The notes under the pieces: model-generated
Database searches by the model: none
Seen by the model: only the letters and a program-made list of their open reading frames with translations
What the model was told of the DNA's origin: nothing
Made by a program: the position numbers and the translations under genes
Shown: positions 8,239 to 17,396 of the stretch, piece after piece
Numbering within the stretch: the stretch's first letter is position 1
How the letters are laid out: each line of letters starts with the position of its first letter
Assembly: GCF_030378205.1 (NCBI RefSeq)
Contig: NZ_CP127385.1
Location: forward strand, 6,984,001 to 7,048,000
Source of the DNA: Bradyrhizobium sp. NP1
GTDB lineage: Bacteria > Pseudomonadota > Alphaproteobacteria > Rhizobiales > Xanthobacteraceae
DNA: 64,000 nucleotides
Reading direction: 5' to 3'

Positions 8239-9128
8239 CTTTGCAGATCACCGGTTACGCGCGCGATGACATCGCGCAGCCAGGCATGTGCAGGCTGGTT
8301 GTCGAGCCGTCGCAGCCAGATCATTGCCGCTTCGATCGGCTTGGGTGAACGCGACAGCCGGCGGAACACCAGATCGTGTGACCGCATCAGACTTCTGGCG
8401 ACGTTCAGCGGGAGCACCGACACCAGATCGGACGTGGCGAGAATCCTCCCTGCCGACAGGAATGGCGCGCGCATGGCCGGCCTCGCCCCGGGCCTGGCTT
8501 TCCCGGACTCGCTCTCCGCAAAATCCGGCCCGACCAGCGCCGACGAGATTTCCAGTTGCGGCAGGTTTGCGAGTTGCTCCGTCGAGATTTCCTTTGCCTT
8601 CGCCGCCGGATGCGCCTTGCGATGCACCACGACGAACTGATCCTGCAGGAGCCGCCGCCGCGAGAACCGCTCGCCCTGGACGGCTGAAGGACCAATCGCC
8701 AGATGCAGTTCGCTGCGATCGAGTTGCTCCGGCACATCGAGGGTGCCGCTTGGCCGGAAATCCAGCCTTACGCCGGCGGCAAGCCTCGCGACATGCGCCG
8801 CAATCGGCGCGACCAGCACGATCGCCGCATAATTGTCGACGGCAATGCGAAAGGTCGTCGTCGCCCGCGCTGGATCGAAGTGATCCGGCTCCAGCGACTG
8901 CTGCAACCCGTCAAGCGCAACCCTGATCGGCGTTGCAAGCTGTTCGGCCCGCGGCGTCGGCATCATGCCGTGCGGGCTGCGGACAAACAGCTCGTCCTTC
9001 AGCATGTGCCGTAGCCGGGTCAGGGCATGGCTCATCGCCGGCTGGCTGAGCCCGAGCCGCTGCCCGGCCCGCGTGACCGACCGCTCCCGCATGATGGCGT
9101 CGAACACCACCAGCAGATTGAGGTCCAT
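8235..9128 (-). CDS. LysR-family transcriptional regulator
   Basis: The product is a 297-residue LysR-type regulator (307 from an upstream in-frame ATG at 9158). The N-terminal winged helix MDLNLLVVFDAIMRERSVTRAGQRLGLSQPAMSHALTRL is typical of the NodD/NahR-like subgroup. It is followed by the LysR effector-binding domain (TFRIAVDNYAAIVLVAPIA...). The start at 9128 is favoured because the family usually opens with MDLNLL. The gene is divergent from the RND pump/adaptor pair, the usual arrangement for a local LysR regulator of its neighbour. A repeated GAATGCA motif lies between them. It ends four bases inside the EAL gene end. The inducer is unknown. Confidence 0.9.
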   Translation of the reverse strand: MDLNLLVVFDAIMRERSVTRAGQRLGLSQPAMSHALTRLRHMLKDELFVRSPHGMMPTPRAEQLATPIRVALDGLQQSLEPDHFDPARATTTFRIAVDNYAAIVLVAPIAAHVARLAAGVRLDFRPSGTLDVPEQLDRSELHLAIGPSAVQGERFSRRRLLQDQFVVVHRKAHPAAKAKEISTEQLANLPQLEISSALVGPDFAESESGKARPGARPAMRAPFLSAGRILATSDLVSVLPLNVARSLMRSHDLVFRRLSRSPKPIEAAMIWLRRLDNQPAHAWLRDVIARVTGDLQS

Positions 9129-9204
9129 CGCACCGAGCCTGGGAGCCGCCCTGACCAACGACTGGAACCCGCCTTAATTCAAGATGTGCATGTCGAGATG
9201 AGAA

Positions 9205-9224
9205 GAATGCATTTTTCGAATGCA
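9205..9224. promoter_or_regulatory. Candidate LysR operator
   Basis: GAATGCA occurs twice (9205-9211 and 9218-9224), and TGCATT/AATGCA (9208-9213, 9219-9224) forms an inverted repeat with a 5-nt gap. It lies midway between the divergent LysR and RND genes, where a LysR protein is expected to bind. Confidence 0.45.
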
Positions 9225-9362
9225 AAACTCAACGCTAGATTCACCCTGCCGCGTGAAGGAGGGCCCGGCGCGGCGGACATGCCCCGCGGTCATGCGCGCG
9301 AAGCGTCCCATAGGGGCGACGGCCGGCGCCGATAGCGCATCGTTTCACGCGGAGAGAACGTC

Positions 9363-12300
9363 ATGATTGGAATCGTTCGGCTCGCCCTGCGGCGGCCCTA
9401 TACCTTCATCGTCATGGCGTTGCTGATCCTGATCTTCGGCACCGTATCGGCGCTACGGACGCCGACCGACATCTTCCCGAACATCAACATCCCCGTCATC
9501 AGCGTGGTGTTCAGCTACACCGGCCTGCCGGCCGACGATATGGCCGGCCGCATCGTCACCTTCTATGAGCGCTCGCTGCCCAACAGCGTCAACGACATCG
9601 AGCACATCGAATCGCAGTCGATCGTCAACTACGGCATCATCAAGATTTTCTTTCAGCCCACCGTGAACATCAATGCCGCGCTGGCGCAGGTCAACGGCAT
9701 GTCGCAGACCGTGCTGAAGCAGATGCCGCCCGGCATCACGCCGCCGTTGATCCTGAGCTTCAACGCTTCCAGCGTTCCGATCTTCCAGCTTGCGCTCTCG
9801 AGCGACCAGATGTCGGAAACGCAGATCTTCGACTCGGCGCTCAATTTCATCCGCCCGGCGCTAGCTCCGGTTCCCGGGGCCGCGCTACCGCTGCCTTTCG
9901 GCGGCAAGGTGCGGCAGGTCCAGGCCGACCTCAACCAGCGCGCGCTGCATCAATACGGCGTTTCCGCCAACGACGTCATCAACGCGCTGTCGCTGCAGAA
10001 CCTCATCACGCCGGTCGGAACGCAGAAGATCGGCAGCTACGAATATACGATCAACCTGAACGATTCACCGAAGGCGATCGACGCCTTCAACAACCTGCCG
10101 ATCAAGACCGTCAACGGCACCGTGATCTACATGCGCGACGTCGCCTTCGTCCATGACGGCAGTCCACCGCAGACCAATGCCGTTCACGTCAACGGGGCGA
10201 GCGCCGTGCTGCTGACCATCATGAAGGCGGGCGCGAGCTCGACGCTCGACATCATCAACGGTGTCAAGAGCCTGCTGCCCTCGGTGTCGCAAACGCTTCC
10301 GAACAGCCTGAAGCTGACGGCCGTCGGCGACCAGTCGGTGTTCGTCACCGACGCGGTGTCGAGCGTGGTCCGGGAGGGCGTGATTGCGGCGGTGCTGACC
10401 GGGATCATGATCCTGCTGTTTCTCGGCAGCTGGCGCTCGACCCTGATCATCACGCTCTCGATCCCGCTGGCGGTTCTGGCCGCGCTGAGCGGCCTTTCGC
10501 TGCTCGGCGAAACCATCAACGTCATGACGCTCGGTGGACTGGCGCTCGCCGTCGGCATCCTGGTCGACGACGCCACCGTCACGATCGAGAACATCAACTG
10601 GCATCTCGAGCAGGGCAAGCCGATCGAGCCCGCGATCCTCGACGGTGCGCAGCAGATCGTCGTGCCGGCCACGGTGTCGCTGCTCTGCATCTGCATCGCT
10701 TTCGTGCCGATGTTCGGGCTCGGCGGCGTTGCCGGCTATCTGTTCCGGCCGCTCGCCGAGGCGGTGATGCTGGCGCTCGCCGCCTCCTACGTGCTGTCGC
10801 GCACGCTGGTGCCGACGCTCGCGAACTATCTGTTGCGCCATCAGCACCGGCACGGGGCGGCCGATGCGGCCGCAACCGTGAGCCGCAATCCGCTGGCGCG
10901 ATTCCAGCGCGGCTTCGAGCGCCTGTTCGACCAGGTGCACAGCACCTATCTCGGCCTGCTGCAGCTTTGCCTGCACAACCGGATCAAGGTGATCGCGGGC
11001 TTCCTGGCCTTCAGCCTCCTGTCGTTCGGCCTTGCGCCCTATCTCGGGCAGGACTTCTTCCCCACGGTCGACGGCGGCCAGATCAAGCTGCATGTCCGCG
11101 CCCCCACGGGGACGCGGATCGAGGAGACGACGCGCCTGACCGACCGGATCGCCGCCTCCATTCACGGCATCATTCCCCCGCGCGAGCTGGACGGCATCGT
11201 GAGCAATATCGGGCTCACCATCAGCGGCATCAACATGGCCTACAACAACTCCGGCACCATCGGTGTCGGCGACGCCGACATCCTGATCAACCTCAAGCCC
11301 GATCACGCGCCGACCGACAGCTACATCAAGGCGATGCGGCAGAAGCTGCCGCGGCAGTTTCCCGGCACCAGCTTCGCGTTCCTGCCGGCGGATATCGTCG
11401 GCCAGGTGTTGAATTTCGGCGTGCCCGCTCCGATCGACCTGCAGGTGGCCGGCCAGGATCTCGCGGCAGACCGCCACTACGCCAATGCCCTGCTGACGAA
11501 GGTCAGAGCCATTCCGGGCATTGCCGATGCGCGCATCCAGCAGGCGTTCGAGCAACCGACCCTCGACGTCAACGTCGACCGCTCGCTGACCTCGCTGGTG
11601 GGCCTCTCCGAAAAGGATGTCGCCACCGCCATGCTGACGACGCTGTCGGGAAGCTCGCAGTCCGCGCCGACCTACTGGCTGAACCCGGCCAACGGCGTGT
11701 CCTACGCGGTCTCGGTGCAGACGCCGCAACGCGACATCAACAGCATGACCGGCCTGAAGAACATTCCGGTGACTTCTCCGGCCGGGACCAATCCGCAGCT
11801 GCTCGGCGGTCTCGCGCAGGTCGAGCGGACCCACAGCAATGCCGTGGTGTCGCATTACAACGTCCGCCCGGTGGTCGACATCTATGCGACGCCGCAAGGC
11901 CGCGATCTCGGCGCGCTGGCATCCGACATCCAGCAGGTGCTCCATGACACGGCAAAGGACCTGCCGAAGGGCGCGAGCGTCGCGCTGCGCGGCCAGGTCA
12001 GCACGATGACGAGCGCCTACCAGCAGCTCTTCGTCGGCCTCGCAGCCGCGATCGTGCTGATCTATCTGCTGATCGTCATCAACTTCCAGTCCTGGGTCGA
12101 TCCCCTCGTCATCGTCATGGCGCTGCCGACCGCACTCGCCGGCATCGTCTGGATGCTGTTCGCGACCGAAACGACGCTATCCGTTCCCGCGCTCACCGGC
12201 GCGATAATGTGCATGGGCGTCGCGACCGCCAACAGCATCCTGGTGATCAGCTTTGCCCGCGAGCGGATGGCCGCCGGCGCGAACGCCATGCAGGCCGCGT

Positions 12301-12542
12301 TCGAGGCCGGCGGCGCCCGGTTCCGGCCCGTGCTGATGACGGCGCTCGCGATGGTGATCGGGATGCTGCCGATGGCGATCGAACCCGGACAGAACACGCC
12401 GTTGGGGCGCGCGGTGATCGGCGGGCTGATCTTCGCGACCTGCGCCACCCTGTTTCTGGTGCCGACGATCTTCGGCCTGGTGCATCGCCGGCGGCATACG
12501 ACCGCCCATCACGCCGACGGCGTTCCCTCGCCGTCGCATTGA
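9363..12542 (+). CDS. RND efflux pump, inner-membrane transporter (HAE1 type)
   Basis: The 1059-residue protein is an AcrB/MdtB-like proton-driven exporter of the inner membrane. It starts MIGIVRLALRRPYTFIVMALLILIFG (TM1). Then comes a large periplasmic loop, a TM2-TM6 block with the paired proton-relay aspartates in LALAVGILVDDATVTIENI (about residues 390-410), and the second half with FFPTVDGGQIKLHVRAPTGT. Length is normal. A GGAGAG ribosome site precedes the ATG. It is followed 18 nt downstream by its periplasmic adaptor. The order pump then adaptor is the reverse of the commonest layout, and no outer-membrane channel gene is adjacent. The substrate is unknown; the divergent LysR protein is the likely regulator. 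Confidence 0.92.
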   Translation: MIGIVRLALRRPYTFIVMALLILIFGTVSALRTPTDIFPNINIPVISVVFSYTGLPADDMAGRIVTFYERSLPNSVNDIEHIESQSIVNYGIIKIFFQPTVNINAALAQVNGMSQTVLKQMPPGITPPLILSFNASSVPIFQLALSSDQMSETQIFDSALNFIRPALAPVPGAALPLPFGGKVRQVQADLNQRALHQYGVSANDVINALSLQNLITPVGTQKIGSYEYTINLNDSPKAIDAFNNLPIKTVNGTVIYMRDVAFVHDGSPPQTNAVHVNGASAVLLTIMKAGASSTLDIINGVKSLLPSVSQTLPNSLKLTAVGDQSVFVTDAVSSVVREGVIAAVLTGIMILLFLGSWRSTLIITLSIPLAVLAALSGLSLLGETINVMTLGGLALAVGILVDDATVTIENINWHLEQGKPIEPAILDGAQQIVVPATVSLLCICIAFVPMFGLGGVAGYLFRPLAEAVMLALAASYVLSRTLVPTLANYLLRHQHRHGAADAAATVSRNPLARFQRGFERLFDQVHSTYLGLLQLCLHNRIKVIAGFLAFSLLSFGLAPYLGQDFFPTVDGGQIKLHVRAPTGTRIEETTRLTDRIAASIHGIIPPRELDGIVSNIGLTISGINMAYNNSGTIGVGDADILINLKPDHAPTDSYIKAMRQKLPRQFPGTSFAFLPADIVGQVLNFGVPAPIDLQVAGQDLAADRHYANALLTKVRAIPGIADARIQQAFEQPTLDVNVDRSLTSLVGLSEKDVATAMLTTLSGSSQSAPTYWLNPANGVSYAVSVQTPQRDINSMTGLKNIPVTSPAGTNPQLLGGLAQVERTHSNAVVSHYNVRPVVDIYATPQGRDLGALASDIQQVLHDTAKDLPKGASVALRGQVSTMTSAYQQLFVGLAAAIVLIYLLIVINFQSWVDPLVIVMALPTALAGIVWMLFATETTLSVPALTGAIMCMGVATANSILVISFARERMAAGANAMQAAFEAGGARFRPVLMTALAMVIGMLPMAIEPGQNTPLGRAVIGGLIFATCATLFLVPTIFGLVHRRRHTTAHHADGVPSPSH

Positions 12543-12560
12543 GGAAAAGAGCAAGAGACC

Positions 12561-13760
12561 ATGTCCACGGAAGACGTCAAGACCCCGAGCCGGCGCAGCC
12601 TCCTGACCGTCGCCGCAGCCGCGCTCCTGCTCGCGGCAGGCGTGGTCGGCTATGGCTTCATCAGCCGCGCGCAAAGCAAGCAGGAAGTCGTGGACTGGAC
12701 CGCGGCGCAGGCGGTCCCGACCGTGGCGCTGGCGCCGCTCGTGGCCGGCGCTCCGAACCAGGTGCTGACCCTGCCGGGCAACATCCAGCCCCTCAATCGC
12801 GCCGCGGTGTTCGCGCGGGTCAACGGCTATGTGAAAAGCTGGGACCATGACATCGGCTCACCGGTCAAGGCCGGACAGGCGCTCGCCAGCATCGATGCTC
12901 CCGATCTCGACCAGCAGCTCAGCCAGGCCGAGGCGACGCTGGCAAGCGTGCGGGCCAACCTGCAACTTGCAAATCTCACCGCCGGCCGCAACGCCGTCCT
13001 GCTGCAAAAGCAGATCGTCGCCCAGCAGCTTGCCGACCAGACCGCCGCCGACGCCAAGGCGAAGGAGGCGGTGGTCGACGCCAATGAGGCCAATGTCCGC
13101 CAGCTCCAGGCGATGCAGTCGTTCAAGACGCTCGCCGCGCCGTTCGACGGCGTCGTGACGGCCCGCAACATCGAGATCGGAATGCTGATTAATTCCGGCG
13201 GCTCCGGCCAGCCGCTGTTCGAGGTGTCGGACCTGCACCGGGTTCGCATCTACGTGCAGGTGCCGCAAGCCTTCTCGGCCGGCCTTGCCCCCGGCATGAA
13301 GGCGAAGTTCGACATGCCGCAATATCCGGGCGTGCAGTTCGACGCGACGGTCTCCCATGTCGCCAAGGCCATCAACCCGAACTCACACAGCATGCAGGTT
13401 GAGCTCCAGGCCGACAACAGCGCCGGAAAATTCTACGGCGGCAGCTACTGCAACGTGCATTTCGAAATTCCGACCGACGGCAACCTGGTGAAGATCCCCT
13501 CGACCGCGCTGATCATGGGCAATCAGGGCACGCAGGTTGCAGCCCTCGACGGTCAGGACAAGGTCGTGCTCAAGAACGTGCAGCTGGGCCGCGATCTCGG
13601 CGACAGTGTCGAGGTCGTCAGCGGCCTTGCGCCGTCCGACCGGATCATCAACAACCCGCCGGAGACGCTCGTGAGCGGCGACACGGTTCGCCTCGCTGCT
13701 ACATCATCGCAGGGCAGCGCTGTGACCGCGGCATCGGCTTCGTCCGCGTCCGCGCGGTGA
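12561..13760 (+). CDS. RND efflux periplasmic adaptor (membrane fusion protein)
   Basis: The 399-residue HlyD/AcrA-type adaptor has an N-terminal membrane anchor (LLTVAAAALLLAAGVVGYGF, about residues 14-33). A lipoyl half-motif INVNGYVKSWDHDIGSPVKAGQALASID-like region lies near 90-115, followed by an alpha-helical hairpin rich in Ala/Gln (about 115-190) and beta-barrel and membrane-proximal domains. It would join the upstream RND pump to an outer-membrane channel across the periplasm. The C-terminus is Ser/Ala rich. It is translated directly after the pump from the same transcript, with a GAGGAAAAGAG-type ribosome site in the gap. Confidence 0.9.
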   Translation: MSTEDVKTPSRRSLLTVAAAALLLAAGVVGYGFISRAQSKQEVVDWTAAQAVPTVALAPLVAGAPNQVLTLPGNIQPLNRAAVFARVNGYVKSWDHDIGSPVKAGQALASIDAPDLDQQLSQAEATLASVRANLQLANLTAGRNAVLLQKQIVAQQLADQTAADAKAKEAVVDANEANVRQLQAMQSFKTLAAPFDGVVTARNIEIGMLINSGGSGQPLFEVSDLHRVRIYVQVPQAFSAGLAPGMKAKFDMPQYPGVQFDATVSHVAKAINPNSHSMQVELQADNSAGKFYGGSYCNVHFEIPTDGNLVKIPSTALIMGNQGTQVAALDGQDKVVLKNVQLGRDLGDSVEVVSGLAPSDRIINNPPETLVSGDTVRLAATSSQGSAVTAASASSASAR

Positions 13761-14054
13761 GCGCTGCTGCGACGCGCTGCTGCCGGGCGGCGCGTCGCGG
13801 TCATTTGCAAGCAGCCAGCTGCCTCCGGCTTCGCCGTCATTCAGAACAGACATGGCTGGTATTTCCCGCGGCGCGGACAGCAGCAGATCAATTGAAGATC
13901 TGCCTGCTTCGCGCGCGTGCGCATCATTTGCGGCGAAATTTTTCATACAAGTGTCATCGCTTCAACAATGATTGAAAGCGCTGGCGCATCGCGTGTGCTT
14001 AACCCATCTCGGGCGCGGGGCTGATCAATCAAACATCAACAACGAGAGACGAAG

Positions 14055-14384
14055 ATGAAAGCATTCCTGAAACTTGGTGTGCCGGCTGCGGCGTTCGTGG
14101 TCGCAGCCTCTTTTGGCGCACTGACATCGACCAGCGCGAGTGCCGGCGACTATTGCCGCCAGGACGTCACCGGTCACATGACCGGCTGCGGCTTCTCCTC
14201 CATGGAGCAATGTCAGTCGGCCTCGGCCGGGATCGGCGGCGACTGCTTCCGCGATCCGAATCTGCCCGCCGCCACCGCTAACGCTACCAGCAACATCGAC
14301 CGCAACGCCTACGCCTATCAGCCGAACGGCCGCGTGACCAAGCGCAGCCGCGCGCACGGCAGCGAGGCCAACACCAACCAGTAA
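14055..14384 (+). CDS. DUF3551 small secreted protein
   Basis: The 109-residue protein begins with a signal peptide (MKAFLKLGVPAAAFVVAASFGALTSTSASA, cut after ASA). It continues with the cysteine-containing pattern YCRQDVTGHMTGCGFSSMEQCQ and GGDCFRDP, characteristic of DUF3551, a family of small periplasmic proteins abundant in Bradyrhizobium. Four cysteines could make two disulfides. The ATG has GAGAGACGAAG upstream. Function is unknown. It stands alone behind a 294-bp gap and converges on the superoxide dismutase gene. Confidence 0.82.
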   Translation: MKAFLKLGVPAAAFVVAASFGALTSTSASAGDYCRQDVTGHMTGCGFSSMEQCQSASAGIGGDCFRDPNLPAATANATSNIDRNAYAYQPNGRVTKRSRAHGSEANTNQ

Positions 14385-14409
14385 GATCCTGGCATTCAGG
14401 GACAACAGA

Positions 14410-14439
14410 GAAAAGCCCGCACGGATTTGCCGTGCGGGC
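14410..14439 (-). terminator. Terminator of the superoxide dismutase gene
   Basis: GCCCGCACGG (14415-14424) pairs with CCGTGCGGGC (14430-14439) around ATTTG. Read leftward, it is followed by TTTTCTCTG, a T-tract 20-45 nt past the dismutase stop. Rightward the T-run is weak. Confidence 0.75.
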
Positions 14440-14459
14440 CGACTGCTTTCGAACACGAC

Positions 14460-15176
14460 CTAGCTTTCGCGGCTGTACTGCTCGTAGAGCTTCGCGGCGT
14501 TCTCCCAGCGTATGGCTTCCATATACACGTCGACATATTTCGCGGCCGCCGCGCCGTAGTCCATGTGATAGGCGTGCTCGTACATGTCGAGCACCAGCAC
14601 CGGCCGTCCTCCCGCGAGCGTCGTGGTGTGATCGGCCGCCCATTGATTGACGAGGCGCTTGTCGCGCGGCGAATAGGCGAGGATCACCCAGCCCGAGCCG
14701 CCGCCTTCGGCCTTGCCCATGGCGGCGAATTCCGCGCGCCAGCGATCGACGCTGCCAAAATCGCGTGCGATGGCATCGGCGAGCGCGCCGCTCGCCTTCG
14801 CGCCGCCGCCGAGGCCGTCGAAGTAGATCTCGTGCAGGATCATCGAGTTGGCCGCGATCAGCTCCTCGCGCTTCAATCCGTTGAGGACGAAATTCGGCGC
14901 CTTCGCGAAATCGAGCTCGGCGAGCTGCGTCCCGATGGCGTTGAGACGTTTCACCGCACCGACATAGTTGTTCTCGTAATGGCTGACCAGCACCTTCTCC
15001 GACATGCCGCTGATCGCTTTCGGATCGAATGGCAATGGCTTGGCCTGATAGGCCGGCGCCTTGCTTGCAGTGGGCTGATTGCCTTGCGCAAGCGCGCTCG
15101 AGCCCGCCACCGTCACGGCGGTGGCGGCCAGGCCGACACCTTTGATGAAGTCCCGGCGTTCGCTGGTGATCGTCAT
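14460..15176 (-). CDS. Tat-exported, divergent Fe/Mn superoxide dismutase family protein
   Basis: The 238-residue protein starts at 15176, chosen for the GGAGAAG ribosome site before MTITSERRDFIKGVGLAATAV. SERRDFIKG is a twin-arginine export signal, so the protein should act in the periplasm. The mature part has the SodA/SodB fold: an N-terminal His in VSHYENNY, a second His in ILHEIYFDGLGG, and Asp/His in VLDMYEHAYHMDY. All four metal ligands are therefore present. However the active-site gateway Tyr and neighbouring His of E. coli SodB (KHHQTY) are replaced (ENNYVGA), and the Trp of DVWEHAY is Tyr. Dismutase activity is plausible but not assured. Confidence 0.8.
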   Translation of the reverse strand: MTITSERRDFIKGVGLAATAVTVAGSSALAQGNQPTASKAPAYQAKPLPFDPKAISGMSEKVLVSHYENNYVGAVKRLNAIGTQLAELDFAKAPNFVLNGLKREELIAANSMILHEIYFDGLGGGAKASGALADAIARDFGSVDRWRAEFAAMGKAEGGGSGWVILAYSPRDKRLVNQWAADHTTTLAGGRPVLVLDMYEHAYHMDYGAAAAKYVDVYMEAIRWENAAKLYEQYSRES

Positions 15177-15518
15177 TGGCTTCTCCATGGTTTTGCAGCC
15201 CCCAAATTCGCAAGCCCCGAAAGGGGACGCTCGTTTGCTCGGGTGGATCGACGCGGGCGTTGCCGGTCGCGCAGCAACGCGGTCAGGCCCGCGTGGAAGA
15301 CACGCCACGCCAACGCGCGGTCGACACACCAAATCACGGTTGCATGGTTCGGATTGAGAACCGGCCTGCTTTCGTCCACGCGCAATCCCTCGACCAATCG
15401 AGCATTGCGCAGAACTTGGACGGCGAGCCGCCTGGCGGGGAGCCTGCGTATCCCCGAACCCCAAAACTAGAGCGCGGACGACATGGACGCAAGGCGATCC
15501 CGGCCGATCACGGGCATT
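15177..15518. other. Gene-free interval upstream of the superoxide dismutase gene
   Basis: These 342 bp contain only a weak leftward ORF (74 codons from 15397) without a ribosome site, running into the dismutase promoter region. It is G/C rich with no convincing hairpin terminator. It probably holds the dismutase promoter and leader. I cannot support a gene. Confidence 0.4.
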
Positions 15519-15782
15519 TCACCGGCGCCCCTGCAGCGCCGGCCGTTTGAACCTCACGCTCTTGCCGTCCGGCAGCCGCGTGGCGACATAGCCGCCGGCA
15601 AGGCAGGCCTCACGCTGCGGCATCCTCTCCTGCGGGCTGCGCAGGCTGTCCCACCAGGAGGCGCGCTGCGCGGCCCGCGGCAGCGCGCCGCCGATGATCG
15701 CCTCGATCTCCTCGAAGCTCAGCACGAATTCGGGCAGCGTCTGCCGCCTCAGATGATCGCGCAGGGCGTCGTAGTCCGTCAT
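15519..15782 (-). CDS. Small conserved hypothetical protein (DUF7662-like)
   Basis: The product is 87 residues from the ATG at 15782, or 93 from 15800. The core YDALRDHLRRQTLPEFVLSFEEIEAIIGGALPRAAQRASWWDS resembles small bacterial proteins built on a YxxLxxYL...F.eIE..iG..LP..A...WW pattern, which I recall as DUF7662. No signal peptide or membrane segment. Neither start has a good ribosome site; the shorter form matches the homologous N-terminus. It is divergent from the diguanylate cyclase gene, and the shared gap holds a palindrome with a CtrA-like site. Function unknown. Confidence 0.6.
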   Translation of the reverse strand: MTDYDALRDHLRRQTLPEFVLSFEEIEAIIGGALPRAAQRASWWDSLRSPQERMPQREACLAGGYVATRLPDGKSVRFKRPALQGRR

Positions 15783-15803
15783 GCCTTTTACCCGTGTCAT
15801 TTC

Positions 15804-15826
15804 TCAACCAATCGTTAACCGATTGG
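15804..15826. promoter_or_regulatory. CtrA-like box within a 7-bp-arm palindrome
   Basis: TCAA-N7-TTAACC (15804-15820) matches the CtrA consensus TTAA-N7-TTAA with one mismatch. It is embedded in CCAATCG-TTAAC-CGATTGG (15808-15826). Read leftward, it is TTAA-N7-TTGA. It sits between the divergent DUF7662-like gene and the diguanylate cyclase gene. Confidence 0.45.
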
Positions 15827-15896
15827 GGGAACCCTGTCGCCCTACTTAAGGCCACGGCAATCATTGGAGCGCATCGAAAAGGATCGGGAGCGATCC

Positions 15897-17393
15897 ATGT
15901 TGTTGGGAAGGCGCATCGGTTCGGCGAGGCAGCCATGGCGGCTATCGGCAAAACTGCTGATCGCCTCGTCCGTGGTGACCGTGATCGGCTTCTCCGCCAT
16001 CTGCGCCAACGTCATGCTCAACATGCGCCATGGCGAGGAGGAGCTGGCGCGCCAGACGCTGGAGAACCTCGCATCCAGCATCGACGCCGACATCAGCCGC
16101 AACGTCGAGATCTATGATCTTTCGCTGCGCGCCGTCGCCAGCAGCATGGTGATGCCGGAGATCGCAAGCGTCAGCAAGCCGGTCCGGCAGCTGATCCTGT
16201 TCGACCACGCCGCCACCGCCAAGCATTTCGGGGCGATCCAGGTGTTCGATGCCGAAGGGCGCCTGGCCATCGATGCCTCCACGCTCGACCCCCTGCCCGA
16301 GAATCGCGGCGACGAGGAGTATTTCAAGGTCCATCGCGACCATCCCGACGTCGGGCTCTATGTCAGCCGCCCGATGCTGCATCGGGGCGCCTACGCCATC
16401 GTGCTCAGCCGGCGCATCACCGGCGCCGACGGACGCTTCCTCGGCGTCGTCGCCGGCTCGATCCGCTTCAGCTATTTTCACGACCTGTTCGGGCGGCTGC
16501 AGCTTGGCCCCGACGACGTGATCTGCGTGCTTCGCCGCGACGGCATGGTGATCATGCGCACCCCGTTCGATCTCGACGAGATCGGCAGGAATATCGGCCA
16601 GGCGCCGATCGTGATGCGCGTGCTGTCGGAGCCGAGCGGATCGTTCTCCGGGACCACCGCCTTCGACAGCGTGCCGCGGCTTCTGGTCTGGCGCGACGGC
16701 ACAAGGCCGCTGGTCGTGCTGGTCGGCAAGCCCTGGGCCAGCATCTTCGAACTTTGGCGCACCGAGGCGCTGCGGATCGCCGCGATCATGACGGCGCTGA
16801 TCCTGTTCGTGCTCGGCGTCACGCTGTTCCTCGCGCGCGAGATCAGCCGCCGCGCCAACGCCGAGGAGAAGCTCGAGGAGCTCGCCACCACCGATGCACT
16901 CACCGGCCTGAAGAACCGCCGCAAGTTCGACGCGGTGATCGACACCGAATGGCGGCGGGCGGTCCGAAACAGGGCGCCGCTCGCGCTCCTGATGATCGAT
17001 GCCGACCATTTCAAGACCTACAACGACACCTTTGGCCACCAGGCCGGCGACCAGGTGCTGGTCGGAATCGCGATCTGCATCTCGGATTCGGTGCGGCGCG
17101 CCGGCGACTGCGCCGCGCGCTATGGCGGCGAGGAATTCGCGGTGCTGCTGCCGGGGCTTGCGCCGATGGACGCGCTGACGGTTGCCGAAACCATCCGCCT
17201 GAAGGTCGAAGGCTGGTCCGCCGGCGAGAGCGCCTCCACTGTCAGCATCGGCGTGGCAAGCCTCGTGCCGACGGCTGCGACGGACTGGAGCGTGCTGATC
17301 AACGCCGCCGACAAGGCGCTCTACGCGGCCAAGGCGAACGGCCGCAACCAGTCGGTGCTGGCCAGTTTGCCGCGGCTGTCGCTGGTGGCCTAG
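15897..17393 (+). CDS. Membrane diguanylate cyclase with a Cache-type sensor
   Basis: The protein has 498 residues from ATG 15897 (GGGAG ribosome site; an in-frame ATG at 15864 is less likely). Layout: TM1 at about 20-42 (LLIASSVVTVIGFSAICANVML), a periplasmic dCache-like sensor of about 240 residues, TM2 near 300-322 (IAAIMTALILFVLGVTLFL), then a GGDEF domain. The active motif is GGEEF, intact. The product-inhibition I-site RAGD lies exactly five residues before it (RAGD-CAARY-GGEEF). It should make c-di-GMP and be feedback-inhibited. It faces the EAL protein at 5-8 kb in the same signalling currency. The upstream gap carries a CtrA-like box. Confidence 0.92.
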   Translation: MLLGRRIGSARQPWRLSAKLLIASSVVTVIGFSAICANVMLNMRHGEEELARQTLENLASSIDADISRNVEIYDLSLRAVASSMVMPEIASVSKPVRQLILFDHAATAKHFGAIQVFDAEGRLAIDASTLDPLPENRGDEEYFKVHRDHPDVGLYVSRPMLHRGAYAIVLSRRITGADGRFLGVVAGSIRFSYFHDLFGRLQLGPDDVICVLRRDGMVIMRTPFDLDEIGRNIGQAPIVMRVLSEPSGSFSGTTAFDSVPRLLVWRDGTRPLVVLVGKPWASIFELWRTEALRIAAIMTALILFVLGVTLFLAREISRRANAEEKLEELATTDALTGLKNRRKFDAVIDTEWRRAVRNRAPLALLMIDADHFKTYNDTFGHQAGDQVLVGIAICISDSVRRAGDCAARYGGEEFAVLLPGLAPMDALTVAETIRLKVEGWSAGESASTVSIGVASLVPTAATDWSVLINAADKALYAAKANGRNQSVLASLPRLSLVA

Positions 17394-17396
17394 ATC

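Noticed and set aside
10065..11945. Leftward 626-codon ORF opposite the RND pump gene
   Set aside because: Antisense shadow of a strongly conserved transporter; composition is biased and no family motif is visible.
15173..15397. Leftward 74-codon ORF before the superoxide dismutase gene
   Set aside because: No ribosome site, it overlaps the dismutase start and has no recognisable domain. I treat the region as leader/promoter.
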